This document shows, in pieces, positions 16,821-25,941 of a DNA stretch of 64,000 nt (position 1 is its first letter; each line of letters begins with the position of its first letter). A program made the position numbers and the translations under genes. The stretch covers positions 62,001 to 126,000 of the forward strand of contig CATKZP010000005.1 of NCBI GenBank assembly GCA_949841355.1. Direction: 5' to 3'. The notes below the pieces were generated by a model, which was given only the letters and a program-made list of their open reading frames with translations, made no database searches and was not told where the DNA came from. This DNA is from an uncultured Oscillospiraceae bacterium. GTDB taxonomy: Bacteria > Bacillota > Clostridia > Oscillospirales > Oscillospiraceae.

Positions 16821-17519
16821 TCAGCCCACGAATTCCTCTACGCAGCGGCGGTAGGCCGACGCGGGGTCGGCGGCCTGGAGGATGGGGCGGCCCACCACGA
16901 TGTAGTCGCTGCCCAGCTCCCGGGCGCGGGCGGGGGTGGTGACCCGGGCCTGATCTCCGGCGGGGCCCTCGGCAAAGCGCACGCCGGGGGTGACGGTGAG
17001 GAAGCTATTTCCACAGGCGTCGTGGACCTTGCCGGCCTCCAGGGGGGAGCACACCACGCCGTCCAGTCCGGCCTGGGCGGCGCACTGGGCGTAGTGCATG
17101 ACCACCTGGTCCAGGGGCTTTTCGATGAGCAGCTCCCGCTCCATCCGCTCCTGGCTGATGGAGGTGAGCTGGGTGACGGCGATGAGGATGGGCCGGGTGC
17201 CGTCGGGTCGGGTGAGTCCCTCCAGCGCGGCCTCCATCATGGCCTTGGTGCCGGCGGCGTGGAGGTTTACCATGTCCACGTCCATCTCAGACAGCCGGGC
17301 CATGGAGCGCTTCACGGTGTTGGGGATATCGTGGAGCTTCAGGTCCAGGAAAATCTTGTGGCCCCGGGCCTTGATCTCCCGGACGACGGCGGGGCCCTCG
17401 GCAAAGTAGAGCTCCATGCCGATCTTCACAAAGGGCTTCTCCTCCGAGAAACCGTCCAAAAAGTCCAGCGCCTTCTTCCGGCTGTCCAGATCCAGCGCGA
17501 TGATGACGTCCTTGCCCAT
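16821..17519 (-). CDS. pyrF: Orotidine 5'-phosphate decarboxylase
   Basis: PyrF decarboxylates OMP to UMP, the last step of pyrimidine nucleotide synthesis. The 232-aa barrel protein shows the catalytic signature FLDLKLHDIPNTV (Lys/Asp tetrad), VTQLTS, and the phosphate-binding TPGVR and VVGRPI segments at the end of the barrel. ATG 17519 follows TAGGAGGTGCCCCC. It lies 37 bp downstream of the symporter gene and just upstream of pyrE, so uptake of an acidic substrate and pyrimidine synthesis may be coexpressed. No PyrR-type attenuator was seen. Confidence 0.95.
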   Translation of the reverse strand: MGKDVIIALDLDSRKKALDFLDGFSEEKPFVKIGMELYFAEGPAVVREIKARGHKIFLDLKLHDIPNTVKRSMARLSEMDVDMVNLHAAGTKAMMEAALEGLTRPDGTRPILIAVTQLTSISQERMERELLIEKPLDQVVMHYAQCAAQAGLDGVVCSPLEAGKVHDACGNSFLTVTPGVRFAEGPAGDQARVTTPARARELGSDYIVVGRPILQAADPASAYRRCVEEFVG

Positions 17520-17556
17520 GGGGGCACCTCCTATTAAATGTAGTGTGAGGGCCGGA

Positions 17557-18909
17557 TTACGGCCGGTCGTACTTCCCGCTGTCCAGCAGGCCCTCGCTCT
17601 TGGCCACGCAGATGCTGGTCACGGCGTCGCCCACCACGTTCAGGGCAGTCACCAGCATCTCGATGGGCCGGTTGATGGCCAGGATGAGGGAGTAGGCCAG
17701 CAGCGCGCCCTCGTTGACGAAGCCCACGCCGGACAGGATGGTGAACAGCACGATGGCGCCCGCCCCCGGCGCGGCGGGGGTGCCCGCGGAGGCGATGAGG
17801 GCCAGCACGGCGATGACGATGAGCTGGGTGAGGCTCAGGGAGTACCCGGCGCAGCCCGCGATGAACACCGTGGCGATGACCTGCATGATGGCGGTGCCGT
17901 TCATGTTGATGGTCATGCCCAGGGGGAGGACGAAGGAGGCGATGGTCTCGTCCACGCCCAGATCCTCGGTGCAGGTCTTGTAGTTGAGGGGCAGGGCGGC
18001 GGCGCTGGAGGAGGTGGAGAAGCCGAACACCGCCACTTTGCTGATCTTGCACAGGAAGGTGACGGGGTTTTTCCGAGCGCCCACCGCCACGATCAGCGGA
18101 TAGCCCACGATGAGGTAGAGCAGCAGCAGAACCACCGCCGCCACCACGTAGGCGAAGGCGGGCTTCAAGTGGTTGACGCCGTAGGTGGCGAAGGTGCGCA
18201 CCAGCAGCACGAAGATGGCAAAGGGGCCGAACTTGTTGACCACGTAGTTGAGGAACACCACCACCACGTCGTTGAGCTCCTGGACCAGCTTGCGCAGGGT
18301 GGCGGTCTTTTCCTCGCCCAGCGCGTTCATGGCCAGGCCCAGGCACACCGCCAGGAAAACCACCGCCAGCACCGCCGTATTGCTGCCGAAGGCGGTGACG
18401 ATATTGGCGGGCACCATGTTCAGGATCACGTTCAGCGGGTTGGAGCCGGTGGAGCCGGCGCTGCCGGTGAGTCCCTCCACGTGGGCGGTGAAGAGGCCGG
18501 CGTTATACAGCGCGCTGCCGACGCCGCAGGCCAGAATCAGCGCAAAAAAAGAACAGATTAGGAACCAGATCAATGTTTTGGCGGAAATACGCCCCAACGT
18601 TCTGGTGTCCGATATCTGTCCAATCGCCAAAGTAATAGAGGTAAATACCATCGGTACGATGATGAGCTGGAGGGAACGGATAAACAGCTGGCCGATCAAA
18701 TAGAAAATACCGAGGGCCTTTTCCGCCCCCTGCGCGGTGATATCCTGGAACAAAAGGTCATTGACGGTCTTCCAAACCGCTTCGCCGCCCGAAGCCGACA
18801 GGGATTCCCGCAGGAACAACAGCAGCACTCCGGCCGCAAGGCCGCAGACCAGTGAAATCCCCATTTTGGCTGCCAGAGAGAGCGTCTGGCGGTTTTTCTG
18901 CTTCTCCAT
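17557..18909 (-). CDS. Dicarboxylate/amino acid:cation symporter (DAACS family)
   Basis: A sodium- or proton-coupled transporter of the glutamate transporter homologue family, in the cytoplasmic membrane. The 450-aa protein shows eight-helix topology, the HP1 serine-rich signature STSSSAAALPLN, and the NMNGTAIMQ motif of transmembrane helix 7 (NMxGT), plus the HP2 loop SAGTPAAPGAG. Substrate could be glutamate, aspartate or a C4-dicarboxylate; SAGTPAAPG and an uncertain helix 8 do not decide. ATG 18909 follows AGGAGGCGTTCAC. It is the first gene of the leftward pyr group. Confidence 0.9.
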   Translation of the reverse strand: MEKQKNRQTLSLAAKMGISLVCGLAAGVLLLFLRESLSASGGEAVWKTVNDLLFQDITAQGAEKALGIFYLIGQLFIRSLQLIIVPMVFTSITLAIGQISDTRTLGRISAKTLIWFLICSFFALILACGVGSALYNAGLFTAHVEGLTGSAGSTGSNPLNVILNMVPANIVTAFGSNTAVLAVVFLAVCLGLAMNALGEEKTATLRKLVQELNDVVVVFLNYVVNKFGPFAIFVLLVRTFATYGVNHLKPAFAYVVAAVVLLLLYLIVGYPLIVAVGARKNPVTFLCKISKVAVFGFSTSSSAAALPLNYKTCTEDLGVDETIASFVLPLGMTINMNGTAIMQVIATVFIAGCAGYSLSLTQLIVIAVLALIASAGTPAAPGAGAIVLFTILSGVGFVNEGALLAYSLILAINRPIEMLVTALNVVGDAVTSICVAKSEGLLDSGKYDRP

Positions 18910-18955
18910 GTGAACGCCTCCTATGTCGTATTTTGGATATGCCCAAACTTTCGAT

Positions 18956-18984
18956 ACTCTACCACAATTTTCTGGGTTTGTAAA
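18956..18984 (-). promoter_or_regulatory. Candidate promoter for the symporter-pyrFE operon
   Basis: On the minus strand, -35 TTTACA (18984-18979), 17-bp spacer and -10 TAGAGT (18961-18956) lie about 45 bp before the ATG. It matches consensus at the key positions but is not perfect. Confidence 0.5.
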
Positions 18985-19127
18985 GCCCTAATTTTTTGCG
19001 CCGCGAAAAAGACCCCGGATTTTTCCCCGCAAAAAAAATTTTGAAAATAAAAAAGGTTTTTTCCAACGGAAAGAGTATAAGTAATAGACGGCAATTACGC
19101 GTACTGCTGAAACAGGAGGGAACTGGT

Positions 19128-20138
19128 ATGGAGCAAACCATCCGGGAGCGCACCGAGGCGCTGGAGCGCCAGACCCTTTCGCCCCGCGCCTGCCTGTCCG
19201 CCGGCTCCAGGGGGCGCCCGGTGGACATACCGCCCTGCCCCATGCGCACCTGCTTTCAGCGGGACGTGGACCGGGTGGTCCATTGCAAGTCCTTCCGGCG
19301 GCTGAAGCACAAAACCCAGGTGTTCCTCCAGCCCGAGGGGGACCACTACCGCACCCGAATGACCCACACCCTGGAGGTGTCCCGCATCGCCCGGACCATG
19401 GCCCGGGGGCTGGGGCTGAACGAGGACCTCACCGAGGCCGCCGCCCTGGCCCACGACCTGGGCCACACCCCCTTCGGCCACGCCGGAGAGCGGGCCCTGT
19501 CCCGGATGGTGGAGGGGGGCTTCCGCCACTACGAGCAGTCCTTGCGGGTGGTGGACCGGCTGGAGAACGGCGGCGAGGGACTGAACCTGTGCCACGAGGT
19601 GCGCGACGGCATCCTCTGCCACACCGCCGGCCGCCCCGCGGACACGCTGGAGGGCCAGCTGGTGCGCTTTGCCGATAAAATCGCCTACATCAATCACGAC
19701 ATCGACGACGCCATGCGGGGGGGCATCATCTTCCCCACCGACATACCCGTCCGCATATCCCAGGTCCTGGGCTTCACCCACGGGGAGCGGATTGAGGCGC
19801 TGTGCATAGACATCATCCGGGAAAGCGCCCAGGGGGACGTCATCCGGCAGTCCCCTCCGGTGGCCCAGGCCATGGAGGAGCTGAAGCAGTTCATGTTTCA
19901 GTCCGTCTACTTCAACCCCCTGGCCAAGGGGGAGGAGGGCAAAGCGGAGGACATGATCTGCCTGCTGTACGAATACTATTTGAAACACACGGACAAGCTG
20001 CCCCCCGAGTATCAGGACATCCTGATGCGGGAGGGTCCCGCCCGGGCGGTGCTGGACTACATCGCGGGCATGACGGACACCTACGCCGTGGAGCAGTTCA
20101 CCAGCCTGTTCATCCCGAAGGGATGGGTGGTAAAATAG
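19128..20138 (+). CDS. Deoxyguanosinetriphosphate triphosphohydrolase-like HD protein
   Basis: A dGTPase-type HD phosphohydrolase that splits dNTPs into nucleoside and triphosphate, tuning the dNTP pool. The 336-aa protein has the HD metal ligands H80 (MTHTLEV), H109-D110 (AHDLGH) and the downstream GHAGE segment, and the N-terminal RDVDRVVHCKSFRRL and KTQVF typical of the family. ATG 19128 follows ACAGGAGGGAACTGGT; an in-frame upstream extension has no such site. It is shorter than E. coli Dgt (about 500 aa), matching the Firmicute class. It starts the run towards dnaG and sigA, an arrangement common in Clostridia. Confidence 0.9.
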   Translation: MEQTIRERTEALERQTLSPRACLSAGSRGRPVDIPPCPMRTCFQRDVDRVVHCKSFRRLKHKTQVFLQPEGDHYRTRMTHTLEVSRIARTMARGLGLNEDLTEAAALAHDLGHTPFGHAGERALSRMVEGGFRHYEQSLRVVDRLENGGEGLNLCHEVRDGILCHTAGRPADTLEGQLVRFADKIAYINHDIDDAMRGGIIFPTDIPVRISQVLGFTHGERIEALCIDIIRESAQGDVIRQSPPVAQAMEELKQFMFQSVYFNPLAKGEEGKAEDMICLLYEYYLKHTDKLPPEYQDILMREGPARAVLDYIAGMTDTYAVEQFTSLFIPKGWVVK

Positions 20139-20201
20139 AAGCGCGGAGATGCGGCGGGGCGGCCTGACCGCTTCGCGGCGCGGCGGCAAGAGAGGAAAGC
20201 T

Positions 20202-20831
20202 ATGACAGAGTATTTGGTCCCAACGAGGCCCTCTGAGTCGGAATTCACCGAAAAGCGCTCCACCTTCATCGGCCACGTCTGGCCGGTGGAGTCGGAGGAG
20301 GAGGCCCGCGCCCATATCGACGAGATGAAAAAGAAGTACCACGACGCCCGGCACAACTGCTGGTGCTACCTCATCAAGGACGGCCCGGTGCGCTACTCCG
20401 ACGACGGCGAGCCCCAGGGTACGGCGGGCCAGCCCATGCTGGGGGTGTTCCAGAAGGCGGGAGTCACCAACGTGTGCTGTGTGGTGACGCGCTACTTCGG
20501 CGGGATTCTGCTGGGGGCGGGGGGACTGGTCCGAGCCTACACCCAGGGGGCCAAGGACGCGCTGGACGCCGCGGGCATTTCCGCCGTGCGCCGCTGGGTG
20601 GAGCTGGCGGTGGAGTGCCCCTACAGCCTTTTGGAGCGGGTGAAGCTGGCCTGCGCCGCGCAGGGGGGCATGGCGGGGGAGATTGAGTACGCCGCCGCCG
20701 TCACCGTCCGCGCCCTGCTGCCCGAGGGGAGCGTGGACGCCTTTCGCGCCCAGATGACCGAGCTGTCCGCCGGGAGCGTGGAGGCGGTGGAGCTGGGAGA
20801 GGTGTTCCGGGGGATGCCGCTGGAGGGCTGA
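20202..20831 (+). CDS. YigZ/IMPACT family protein
   Basis: A 209-aa protein with an N-terminal UPF0029 (IMPACT) domain, seen in SEFTEKRSTFIGH, ARHNCWCYL, the glycine-rich DGEPQGTAGQPML and the strongly conserved VVTRYFGGILLGAGGLVRAY, and a C-terminal DUF1949 ferredoxin-like domain (from about 140). The family is linked to translation or ribosome regulation in eukaryotes; the bacterial biochemical role is not settled. It lies 63 bp downstream of the dGTPase-like gene, with AGAGAGGAAAGCT before the ATG. Confidence 0.9.
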   Translation: MTEYLVPTRPSESEFTEKRSTFIGHVWPVESEEEARAHIDEMKKKYHDARHNCWCYLIKDGPVRYSDDGEPQGTAGQPMLGVFQKAGVTNVCCVVTRYFGGILLGAGGLVRAYTQGAKDALDAAGISAVRRWVELAVECPYSLLERVKLACAAQGGMAGEIEYAAAVTVRALLPEGSVDAFRAQMTELSAGSVEAVELGEVFRGMPLEG

Positions 20832-20887
20832 TTTCACAAAACAGTGATAAAATAAGGAAAAAATGGCTATTATCAGGAGGTGAGGCC

Positions 20888-22669
20888 ATGGCCATACCCG
20901 AATCGTTTTTGGACGAGCTGAACGGCCGGCTGAATATTGTGGACGTGGTCTCGTCTTATCTGCCCCTGACCAAAAAGGGGGCCAACTACTGGGGCCTGTG
21001 CCCCTTCCACCACGAAAAGACCCCATCCTTTTCCGTCAACGAGTCCAAGCAGATCTTTCACTGCTTCGGCTGCGGCAAGGGGGGCGGGGCCATCCGCTTT
21101 GTCATGGAGATGGACAGCCTGCCCTTTCCGGAGGCGGTGCGCAAGCTGGCGGACCGGGAGGGCATGCAGGTGCCCGAGGACGACCCCGGCGGCGGGGCCT
21201 GGCGGGAAAAGCGCCGGCGCATCCTGGAGCTCAATAAGGAGGCCGCCCGGTTTTACCGCTCCATGCTGTCCGATCCCCGGGGGGCGGCGGTGGCCGCCTA
21301 CATCCGGGACAAGCGGCGCATCAGCCCCAAGTTCTCCGCCCGGTTCGGCCTGGGGGCCGCCCCCGACGCGTGGGACACCCTCATCACCGCCATGCGGGAC
21401 AAGGGGTATGACAAGGCCGACCTCATCGACGCGGGGCTGGCGGTGGCGGGGAAGAGCGGCGGGGTGTACGATAAATACCGCAACCGCCTGATGCTCCCGG
21501 TGATCGACGTGCGAGGGGACGTGATCGGCTTCACCAGCCGGGTGATGGACGACTCCACCCCCAAGTACCTCAACACCCCCGAGACCGCCATTTTCAAGAA
21601 GCGGTCCATCCTGTACGGCCTGAACTACGCCAAAAACACCAAGCGCCCCAATTTCATCCTGGTGGAGGGCAATATCGACGTGATTACCCTCCATCAGGCG
21701 GGCTTTGACAACACGGTGGCCACCATGGGCACCGCCCTCACCGAGGAGCACACGCGTATGCTGGGGCGGTATACCAAGGAGCTGGTGCTGTGCTACGACA
21801 ACGACGCCGCCGGGGAGGACGCCACCCAGCGCGCCATCGCCCTGCTGAAGAACTCGGACGTGGGCGTGCGGGTGCTGCGCCTGCCCAAAAAGCAGCTGCC
21901 CGACGGCACGCAGGGCAAGCAGGACGCGGACGACTACATCAAGAGCTTCGGCCCCGAGGCTTTTGAGGGCCTGATGAACCAGAGCGCCAACTCGGCGGAG
22001 TACCGGCTGAACGTGGTGCGCGCCCAGTTCGAGCTGAGCCGGGACGACCAGCGCTCGGCCTATCTCCAGGCGGCGGCGGAGGTGATCGCGGGCCTGCCCA
22101 GTCCTGTGGAGCGGGAGGTCTACGCCGGGCGGTGCGCCGGGGAGGCCAAGGTGTCCAAGGACGCGGTGCTTCAGGAGGTGGACCGTCTGCGGCAGAGGCA
22201 CCGCCGCCAGGCCCGCAGGCAGGAGGAGCGCCAGAGCCTGGCCCCCGCCCGGCAGCTCCAGCCCAAGAGCCGGGACCTCCGGTACGCCAACGTCCGCTCC
22301 GCCCGGGCGGAGGAGGGGGTGCTGCGGGTGGTGCTGCTGGACCCGGAGCTGTTCAGCGAGCTGGGGGAGCTGGAGCCGGAGCACTTTTCCGCCCCCCACC
22401 TGGGCAAGGCGTACGGCCTTCTGCGCCAGCGCTGGCGGGAGGGCAGAAGCGTGACGCTCCCGGCGCTGGAGGGGCAGCTGGCCCCGGAGGAGCTGGACGG
22501 GCTCACCGCCGCCGCCCAGCAGCCCCAGGCCCGGAACACCGCCCGGGAGGCGCTGGAGGACTGCAAGCAAACCATCCTTGCGGAACACCGCAGGGGGAAT
22601 ATACATAGCGCGGAGGACCTGAACGGGTTACAGCAGGCGCTGAAAAAGAAAAAAGCCTATGGAGGATGA
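20888..22669 (+). CDS. dnaG: DNA primase
   Basis: DnaG makes the RNA primers for replication forks, working with the replicative helicase. The 593-aa protein has the CHC2 zinc-binding domain (C38, H41, C59, C62: LCPFHH…FHCFGC), the catalytic core, and the TOPRIM acidic residues E260 (LVEGNIDV) and D304/D306 ([10 protein letters not shown]). It ends with a helical helicase-binding domain (from about 450). ATG 20888 follows CAGGAGGTGAGGCC. The gene for the primary sigma factor starts just past its stop, the classic macromolecular-synthesis pairing. Confidence 0.97.
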   Translation: MAIPESFLDELNGRLNIVDVVSSYLPLTKKGANYWGLCPFHHEKTPSFSVNESKQIFHCFGCGKGGGAIRFVMEMDSLPFPEAVRKLADREGMQVPEDDPGGGAWREKRRRILELNKEAARFYRSMLSDPRGAAVAAYIRDKRRISPKFSARFGLGAAPDAWDTLITAMRDKGYDKADLIDAGLAVAGKSGGVYDKYRNRLMLPVIDVRGDVIGFTSRVMDDSTPKYLNTPETAIFKKRSILYGLNYAKNTKRPNFILVEGNIDVITLHQAGFDNTVATMGTALTEEHTRMLGRYTKELVLCYDNDAAGEDATQRAIALLKNSDVGVRVLRLPKKQLPDGTQGKQDADDYIKSFGPEAFEGLMNQSANSAEYRLNVVRAQFELSRDDQRSAYLQAAAEVIAGLPSPVEREVYAGRCAGEAKVSKDAVLQEVDRLRQRHRRQARRQEERQSLAPARQLQPKSRDLRYANVRSARAEEGVLRVVLLDPELFSELGELEPEHFSAPHLGKAYGLLRQRWREGRSVTLPALEGQLAPEELDGLTAAAQQPQARNTAREALEDCKQTILAEHRRGNIHSAEDLNGLQQALKKKKAYGG

Positions 22670-22676
22670 GCGACCA

Positions 22677-23981
22677 ATGAGTGAAAAGAAAAAGACCGTG
22701 AAAAAGGCGGAGGCCGTGCCCCACGCCCAGGCCAGCCCCGAAAAGCTGGAGGCAGCCAAGGCGGAACTGAGCAAAATGATCGAGGGGGTCCAGAACGGCG
22801 AGAAGCTGCTGGAGCTCATCGACACCGGCTATAAAAAGGGCAAGCTGTCCTCCGGCGAGATGATGGAGACGCTGGACTCCATCAGCCTGGAGAGCGACCA
22901 GCTGGACAAGGTGTACGACGTGCTGGAAAACCTGGGCATCGACACCGCCGGGGACGACTTCCCCCCCGAGCTGGACGACGACATCCTGCCCCCCGCCGCC
23001 GAGCTGGAGGAGATCCCCGAGGAGGAGATCGTGGACCCCAACACGCTGGTGGACTCCTTCGCCATCGACGACCCGGTGCGGATGTACCTGAAGGAGATCG
23101 GCAAGGTGGATCTGCTCACCCCCGAGCGGGAGGTGGAGCTGGCCCAGGCCATGGGGGCCGGCGCGGCGGCCAAGGAGCAGCTGGCGGAGCTGGAACGATC
23201 CGGCGAGGACATCCCCAAAGAGATGATGAAGGAGCTGAAAAAGGCCGTCAAGGGGGGCGAGCGGGCCAAACAGCAGCTGGCGGAGGCCAACCTGCGGCTG
23301 GTGGTATCCATCGCCAAGCGGTACGTGGGCCGGGGGATGCTGTTCCTGGATCTGATCCAGGAGGGCAATCTGGGCCTCATCAAAGCGGTGGAGAAGTTCG
23401 ACTACACCAAGGGCTATAAGTTCTCCACCTACGCCACCTGGTGGATTCGCCAGGCCATCACCCGGGCCATCGCGGACCAGGCCCGGACCATCCGCATCCC
23501 GGTGCACATGGTGGAGACCATCAACAAGGTCATCCGGGTGAACCGGCAGCTTTTGCAGGAGCTGGGCCACGACCCCAGCCCCGAGGAGACCGCCGAGGAG
23601 ATGGGTATGCCGGTGGAGAAGGTGCGGGAGATTCTGAAAATCGCCCAGGAGCCGGTGTCGCTGGAGACCCCCATCGGTGAGGAGGAGGACAGTCACCTGG
23701 GCGACTTCATCCCCGACGAGGACGCCTCCGAGCCCTCTGAGGCCGCGTCCTTCACCCTGCTCAAGGAGCAGCTGGTGGACGTGCTGTCCACCCTCACCCC
23801 CCGGGAGGAGAAGGTGCTGCGCCTGCGCTTCGGCATTGAGGACGGCCGCAGCCGCACTCTGGAGGAGGTTGGCAAGGAGTTCAACGTCACCCGGGAGCGC
23901 ATCCGGCAGATCGAGGCCAAGGCCCTGCGCAAGCTGCGCCACCCGTCCCGCAGCAAGAAGCTGAAGGATTTTCTGAGCTGA
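22677..23981 (+). CDS. sigA: RNA polymerase primary sigma factor
   Basis: The vegetative sigma factor that directs RNA polymerase to -10/-35 promoters. The 434-aa protein has an acidic region 1.1, region 1.2 ([11 protein letters not shown]), regions 2.1-2.4 ([43 protein letters not shown]), region 3, and region 4.2 ([20 protein letters not shown]). An extension of roughly 100 residues precedes region 1.2. ATG 22677 is favoured because the dnaG tail contains GGAGG eleven bases upstream; an in-frame ATG at 22659 overlaps dnaG. The many TTGACA/TATAAT-like promoters in this window fit this factor. Confidence 0.97.
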   Translation: MSEKKKTVKKAEAVPHAQASPEKLEAAKAELSKMIEGVQNGEKLLELIDTGYKKGKLSSGEMMETLDSISLESDQLDKVYDVLENLGIDTAGDDFPPELDDDILPPAAELEEIPEEEIVDPNTLVDSFAIDDPVRMYLKEIGKVDLLTPEREVELAQAMGAGAAAKEQLAELERSGEDIPKEMMKELKKAVKGGERAKQQLAEANLRLVVSIAKRYVGRGMLFLDLIQEGNLGLIKAVEKFDYTKGYKFSTYATWWIRQAITRAIADQARTIRIPVHMVETINKVIRVNRQLLQELGHDPSPEETAEEMGMPVEKVREILKIAQEPVSLETPIGEEEDSHLGDFIPDEDASEPSEAASFTLLKEQLVDVLSTLTPREEKVLRLRFGIEDGRSRTLEEVGKEFNVTRERIRQIEAKALRKLRHPSRSKKLKDFLS

Positions 23982-23986
23982 ATGGA

Positions 23987-24018
23987 GCCGCCCCCGGCCA
24001 CTGGCCGGGGGCGGCTTT
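23987..24018 (+). terminator. Intrinsic terminator after sigA
   Basis: A perfect 13-bp GC-rich hairpin (23987-23999 with 24003-24015, three-base loop) followed by TTT, six bases past the sigA stop. Confidence 0.85.
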
Positions 24019-24025
24019 CCTGCTT

Positions 24026-24102
24026 AGAAGCTGTACCAATCGCCTTGCCACCGGCAATTTTGGCTCGCGAATCGGAATGCTTCGACGATTGGTACAGCTT
24101 CT
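24026..24102. repeat. 17-bp perfect inverted repeat enclosing 43 bp
   Basis: The arm at 24026-24042 (AGAAGCTGTACCAATCG) is the exact reverse complement of 24086-24102. The 43 bp between them contain a small TTGCC/GGCAA hairpin. The right arm touches the histidine phosphatase stop codon. The 13-mer ATTGGTACAGCTT of the arm recurs at 44914-44926 beside a parS site. It could act as a terminator for the leftward gene or be a small mobile or REP-like element. Confidence 0.75.
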
Positions 24103-24629
24103 TAGAACTCGAATCTCACAATCTGCCCGTTGGAAGGGTGGGGCATGTCCAGCACGTACTCCATCAGGGTTCCGTGACAGACCGCGATGACACAGCGGCA
24201 GTCCCTGTATTTGTCCAGCACGGCGAAAACCCGCGCCTTCATCTGCTCCGCCGACTCCCAGCCGGGCGTTTCGCCGGCGGGATGATGCCCATGGTTGTCG
24301 TGCAGCTCCTGCCAGCGCCGGTCGGCCTCCTCCTGGGGCAGATAGGAGAAATCGACTCCGTCCGCTAACCACTCATGGAGGCCGGTCTCCACCCGGAGGT
24401 CCAGCCCCAGCTCCCTGGACAGGATGGCGGCGGAGTGGAGCGTCCGGCCAAAGGGGGAGGTGATGATGAGCTGGGCTTCCCTGAGCCGCTCGTCCCGGGC
24501 GGCGGCCTTGATCTGCCGGACGCCGGCCTCAGACAGCGTGAGCAGATGGAAGCCCTGACCCTGGTAGAGTTTGGCGTCTGCCTCCGCAAAGTCCACCTGC
24601 CCGTGGCGGATGAAGTAAAATACCGTCAT
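24102..24629 (-). CDS. Histidine phosphatase family protein
   Basis: A phosphoglycerate-mutase-like phosphatase of 175 aa. It shows the catalytic RHG motif (residues 8-10 of MTVFYFIRHGQ), a second-histidine segment AVCHGTLMEYV near residue 150, and the conserved arginine in SPFGRTLHSA. The family acts through a phosphohistidine intermediate on small phosphomonoesters or phosphoproteins; the substrate cannot be read from sequence. ATG 24629 follows AGAGGG. It starts 12 bp after the pseudouridine synthase gene and is cotranscribed with it. Confidence 0.88.
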   Translation of the reverse strand: MTVFYFIRHGQVDFAEADAKLYQGQGFHLLTLSEAGVRQIKAAARDERLREAQLIITSPFGRTLHSAAILSRELGLDLRVETGLHEWLADGVDFSYLPQEEADRRWQELHDNHGHHPAGETPGWESAEQMKARVFAVLDKYRDCRCVIAVCHGTLMEYVLDMPHPSNGQIVRFEF

Positions 24630-24641
24630 TTTGCCCTCTTT

Positions 24642-25535
24642 TCACCGGAACACCCGGTTGAAATCCCGGGGCATCTTGGCCTTGAACGTCACCTGCTCCC
24701 CGGTGGCGGGGTGGGTGAAGGACAGCTCGTTGGCGTGGAGGCACAGACGCCCGATGGGGTTGGTGCGGGCGCCGTACTGCTTGTCCCCGGCCACGGGGTG
24801 GCCCATCTCCTTCATGTGGACGCGGATCTGGTTTTTGCGCCCCGTCTCGATGCTGATGTCCAGCAGGGCGTAGCCGCCCCCGGCCTTTTTCACCTCATAG
24901 CTGGTGACGGCCTCCTTGGCGTTTGGCCCCGGCGCGCCGGAAAAACTCAGGTGGGTGTCCGTCTCCACCAGATAGGAGCGGATGGTGTCCCGGTCGGGCC
25001 TGGGCGTCCCCTCCACCACCGCCAGGTAGCCCCGGCGGACGACCATCTCGTTCCAGCGGGACTGGAACAGCTCCTTGGTCTGGGGGTCCCGGGCGAACAT
25101 GAGCACCCCCGAGGTGTCCCGGTCCAGCCGGTGGATGACGAAAACGCGCGCGTCCACCCGCCGGGCCTTCACGTAGTCGGTGACCATATGGTAGGCGGTG
25201 CGCACCTTTTCCTTGTCGTTGGCCACGCTGAGCAGCTTGGCGGGCTTGTTCACCACGATGAGGTGCTCGTCCTCATAGAGGATGGGGAAGGGCAGGGCGT
25301 CCGCCCTGGGGGCGCAGGCGGGCAGTATGCTCACCTTCTGCCCGGGGAGGAGGGGGGTGTCGAACTGGGAGACGGGCACGCCGTCCACCGCCACCAGCCG
25401 CCGGGACAGCAGGGACTTGACGTTGTTGCGGCTCTTGCCCTTTACGCTGGCGCGCAGGAAGGAGAGCAGTGCGGCGGGCTTGTCCACGGTGTAGACGGTG
25501 GTCCGGGCCTCCCGGCGTTTGGGTTGATATTCCAT
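24642..25535 (-). CDS. RluD-type pseudouridine synthase
   Basis: Isomerises uridines to pseudouridine in rRNA or tRNA. The 297-aa protein has an N-terminal S4-like RNA-binding segment (LSFLRASVKGKSRNNVKSLLSRRLVAVDG) and the RluA/C/D catalytic domain with the catalytic aspartate in HRLDRDTSGVLMF (about residue 137-149), plus NKPAKLLS and GRKNQIRVHMKEMGHPVAGD. The exact target base is not predictable. ATG 25535 follows AGGTGAC on the minus strand. Confidence 0.9.
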   Translation of the reverse strand: MEYQPKRREARTTVYTVDKPAALLSFLRASVKGKSRNNVKSLLSRRLVAVDGVPVSQFDTPLLPGQKVSILPACAPRADALPFPILYEDEHLIVVNKPAKLLSVANDKEKVRTAYHMVTDYVKARRVDARVFVIHRLDRDTSGVLMFARDPQTKELFQSRWNEMVVRRGYLAVVEGTPRPDRDTIRSYLVETDTHLSFSGAPGPNAKEAVTSYEVKKAGGGYALLDISIETGRKNQIRVHMKEMGHPVAGDKQYGARTNPIGRLCLHANELSFTHPATGEQVTFKAKMPRDFNRVFR

Positions 25536-25567
25536 ACCATGTCACCTGATTTCTCGTATTTGATGAC

Positions 25568-25596
25568 ATTCTACCACAGGGCGGGGGAAAAGTCCA
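25568..25596 (-). promoter_or_regulatory. Candidate promoter for the pseudouridine synthase gene
   Basis: On the minus strand, -35 TGGACT (25596-25591), 17-bp spacer, -10 TAGAAT (25573-25568). An imperfect palindrome (25592-25612, GTCCACG…CGTGGGAC) covers the -35 and might be an operator. Confidence 0.5.
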
Positions 25597-25661
25597 CGAA
25601 ATTCCGTGGGACAGGCAAGCCGGGCCGGTTTGGCTCATAAACTTCCCAGAGGTGATGCATT

Positions 25662-25937
25662 GTGGGAGAAAAAGAGGGCATTCTGCTCCGGGCGTCCCGG
25701 CTGTTCGACCTGCCCGCCGACGCGCTGGCGGGGGCGCCCCGGGTGGAGGTCGTGGGGGACGGGGAGCTGCGCATGGGCCCCCACCGGGGGATTTTGGCCT
25801 ACGGCTCCCAGGAGATCCACATTTCCGGTGGCAGCCTGGTGGTGGTGGTGCGGGGCGAGGGGCTGGAGCTGCGGGCCATGACGCCGGAGGAGCTGCTCAT
25901 CACCGGGACCATCACCGCCGTAGAGTTCATGAGGTGA
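25662..25937 (+). CDS. yqfC: Sporulation protein YqfC
   Basis: A 91-aa beta-rich protein of the YqfC family, expressed in the mother cell during sporulation in Bacillus and found upstream of yqfD throughout sporulating Firmicutes. It shows the family pattern LDLP… (here LFDLPADAL), RVEVVGDGELRM, ILAYGSQEIHI and a C-terminal LLITGTITAVEF. The GTG start at 25662 follows AGAGGTGATGCATT. YqfD starts 4 bp after its stop. Confidence 0.88.
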   Translation: MGEKEGILLRASRLFDLPADALAGAPRVEVVGDGELRMGPHRGILAYGSQEIHISGGSLVVVVRGEGLELRAMTPEELLITGTITAVEFMR

Positions 25938-25941
25938 GGCG

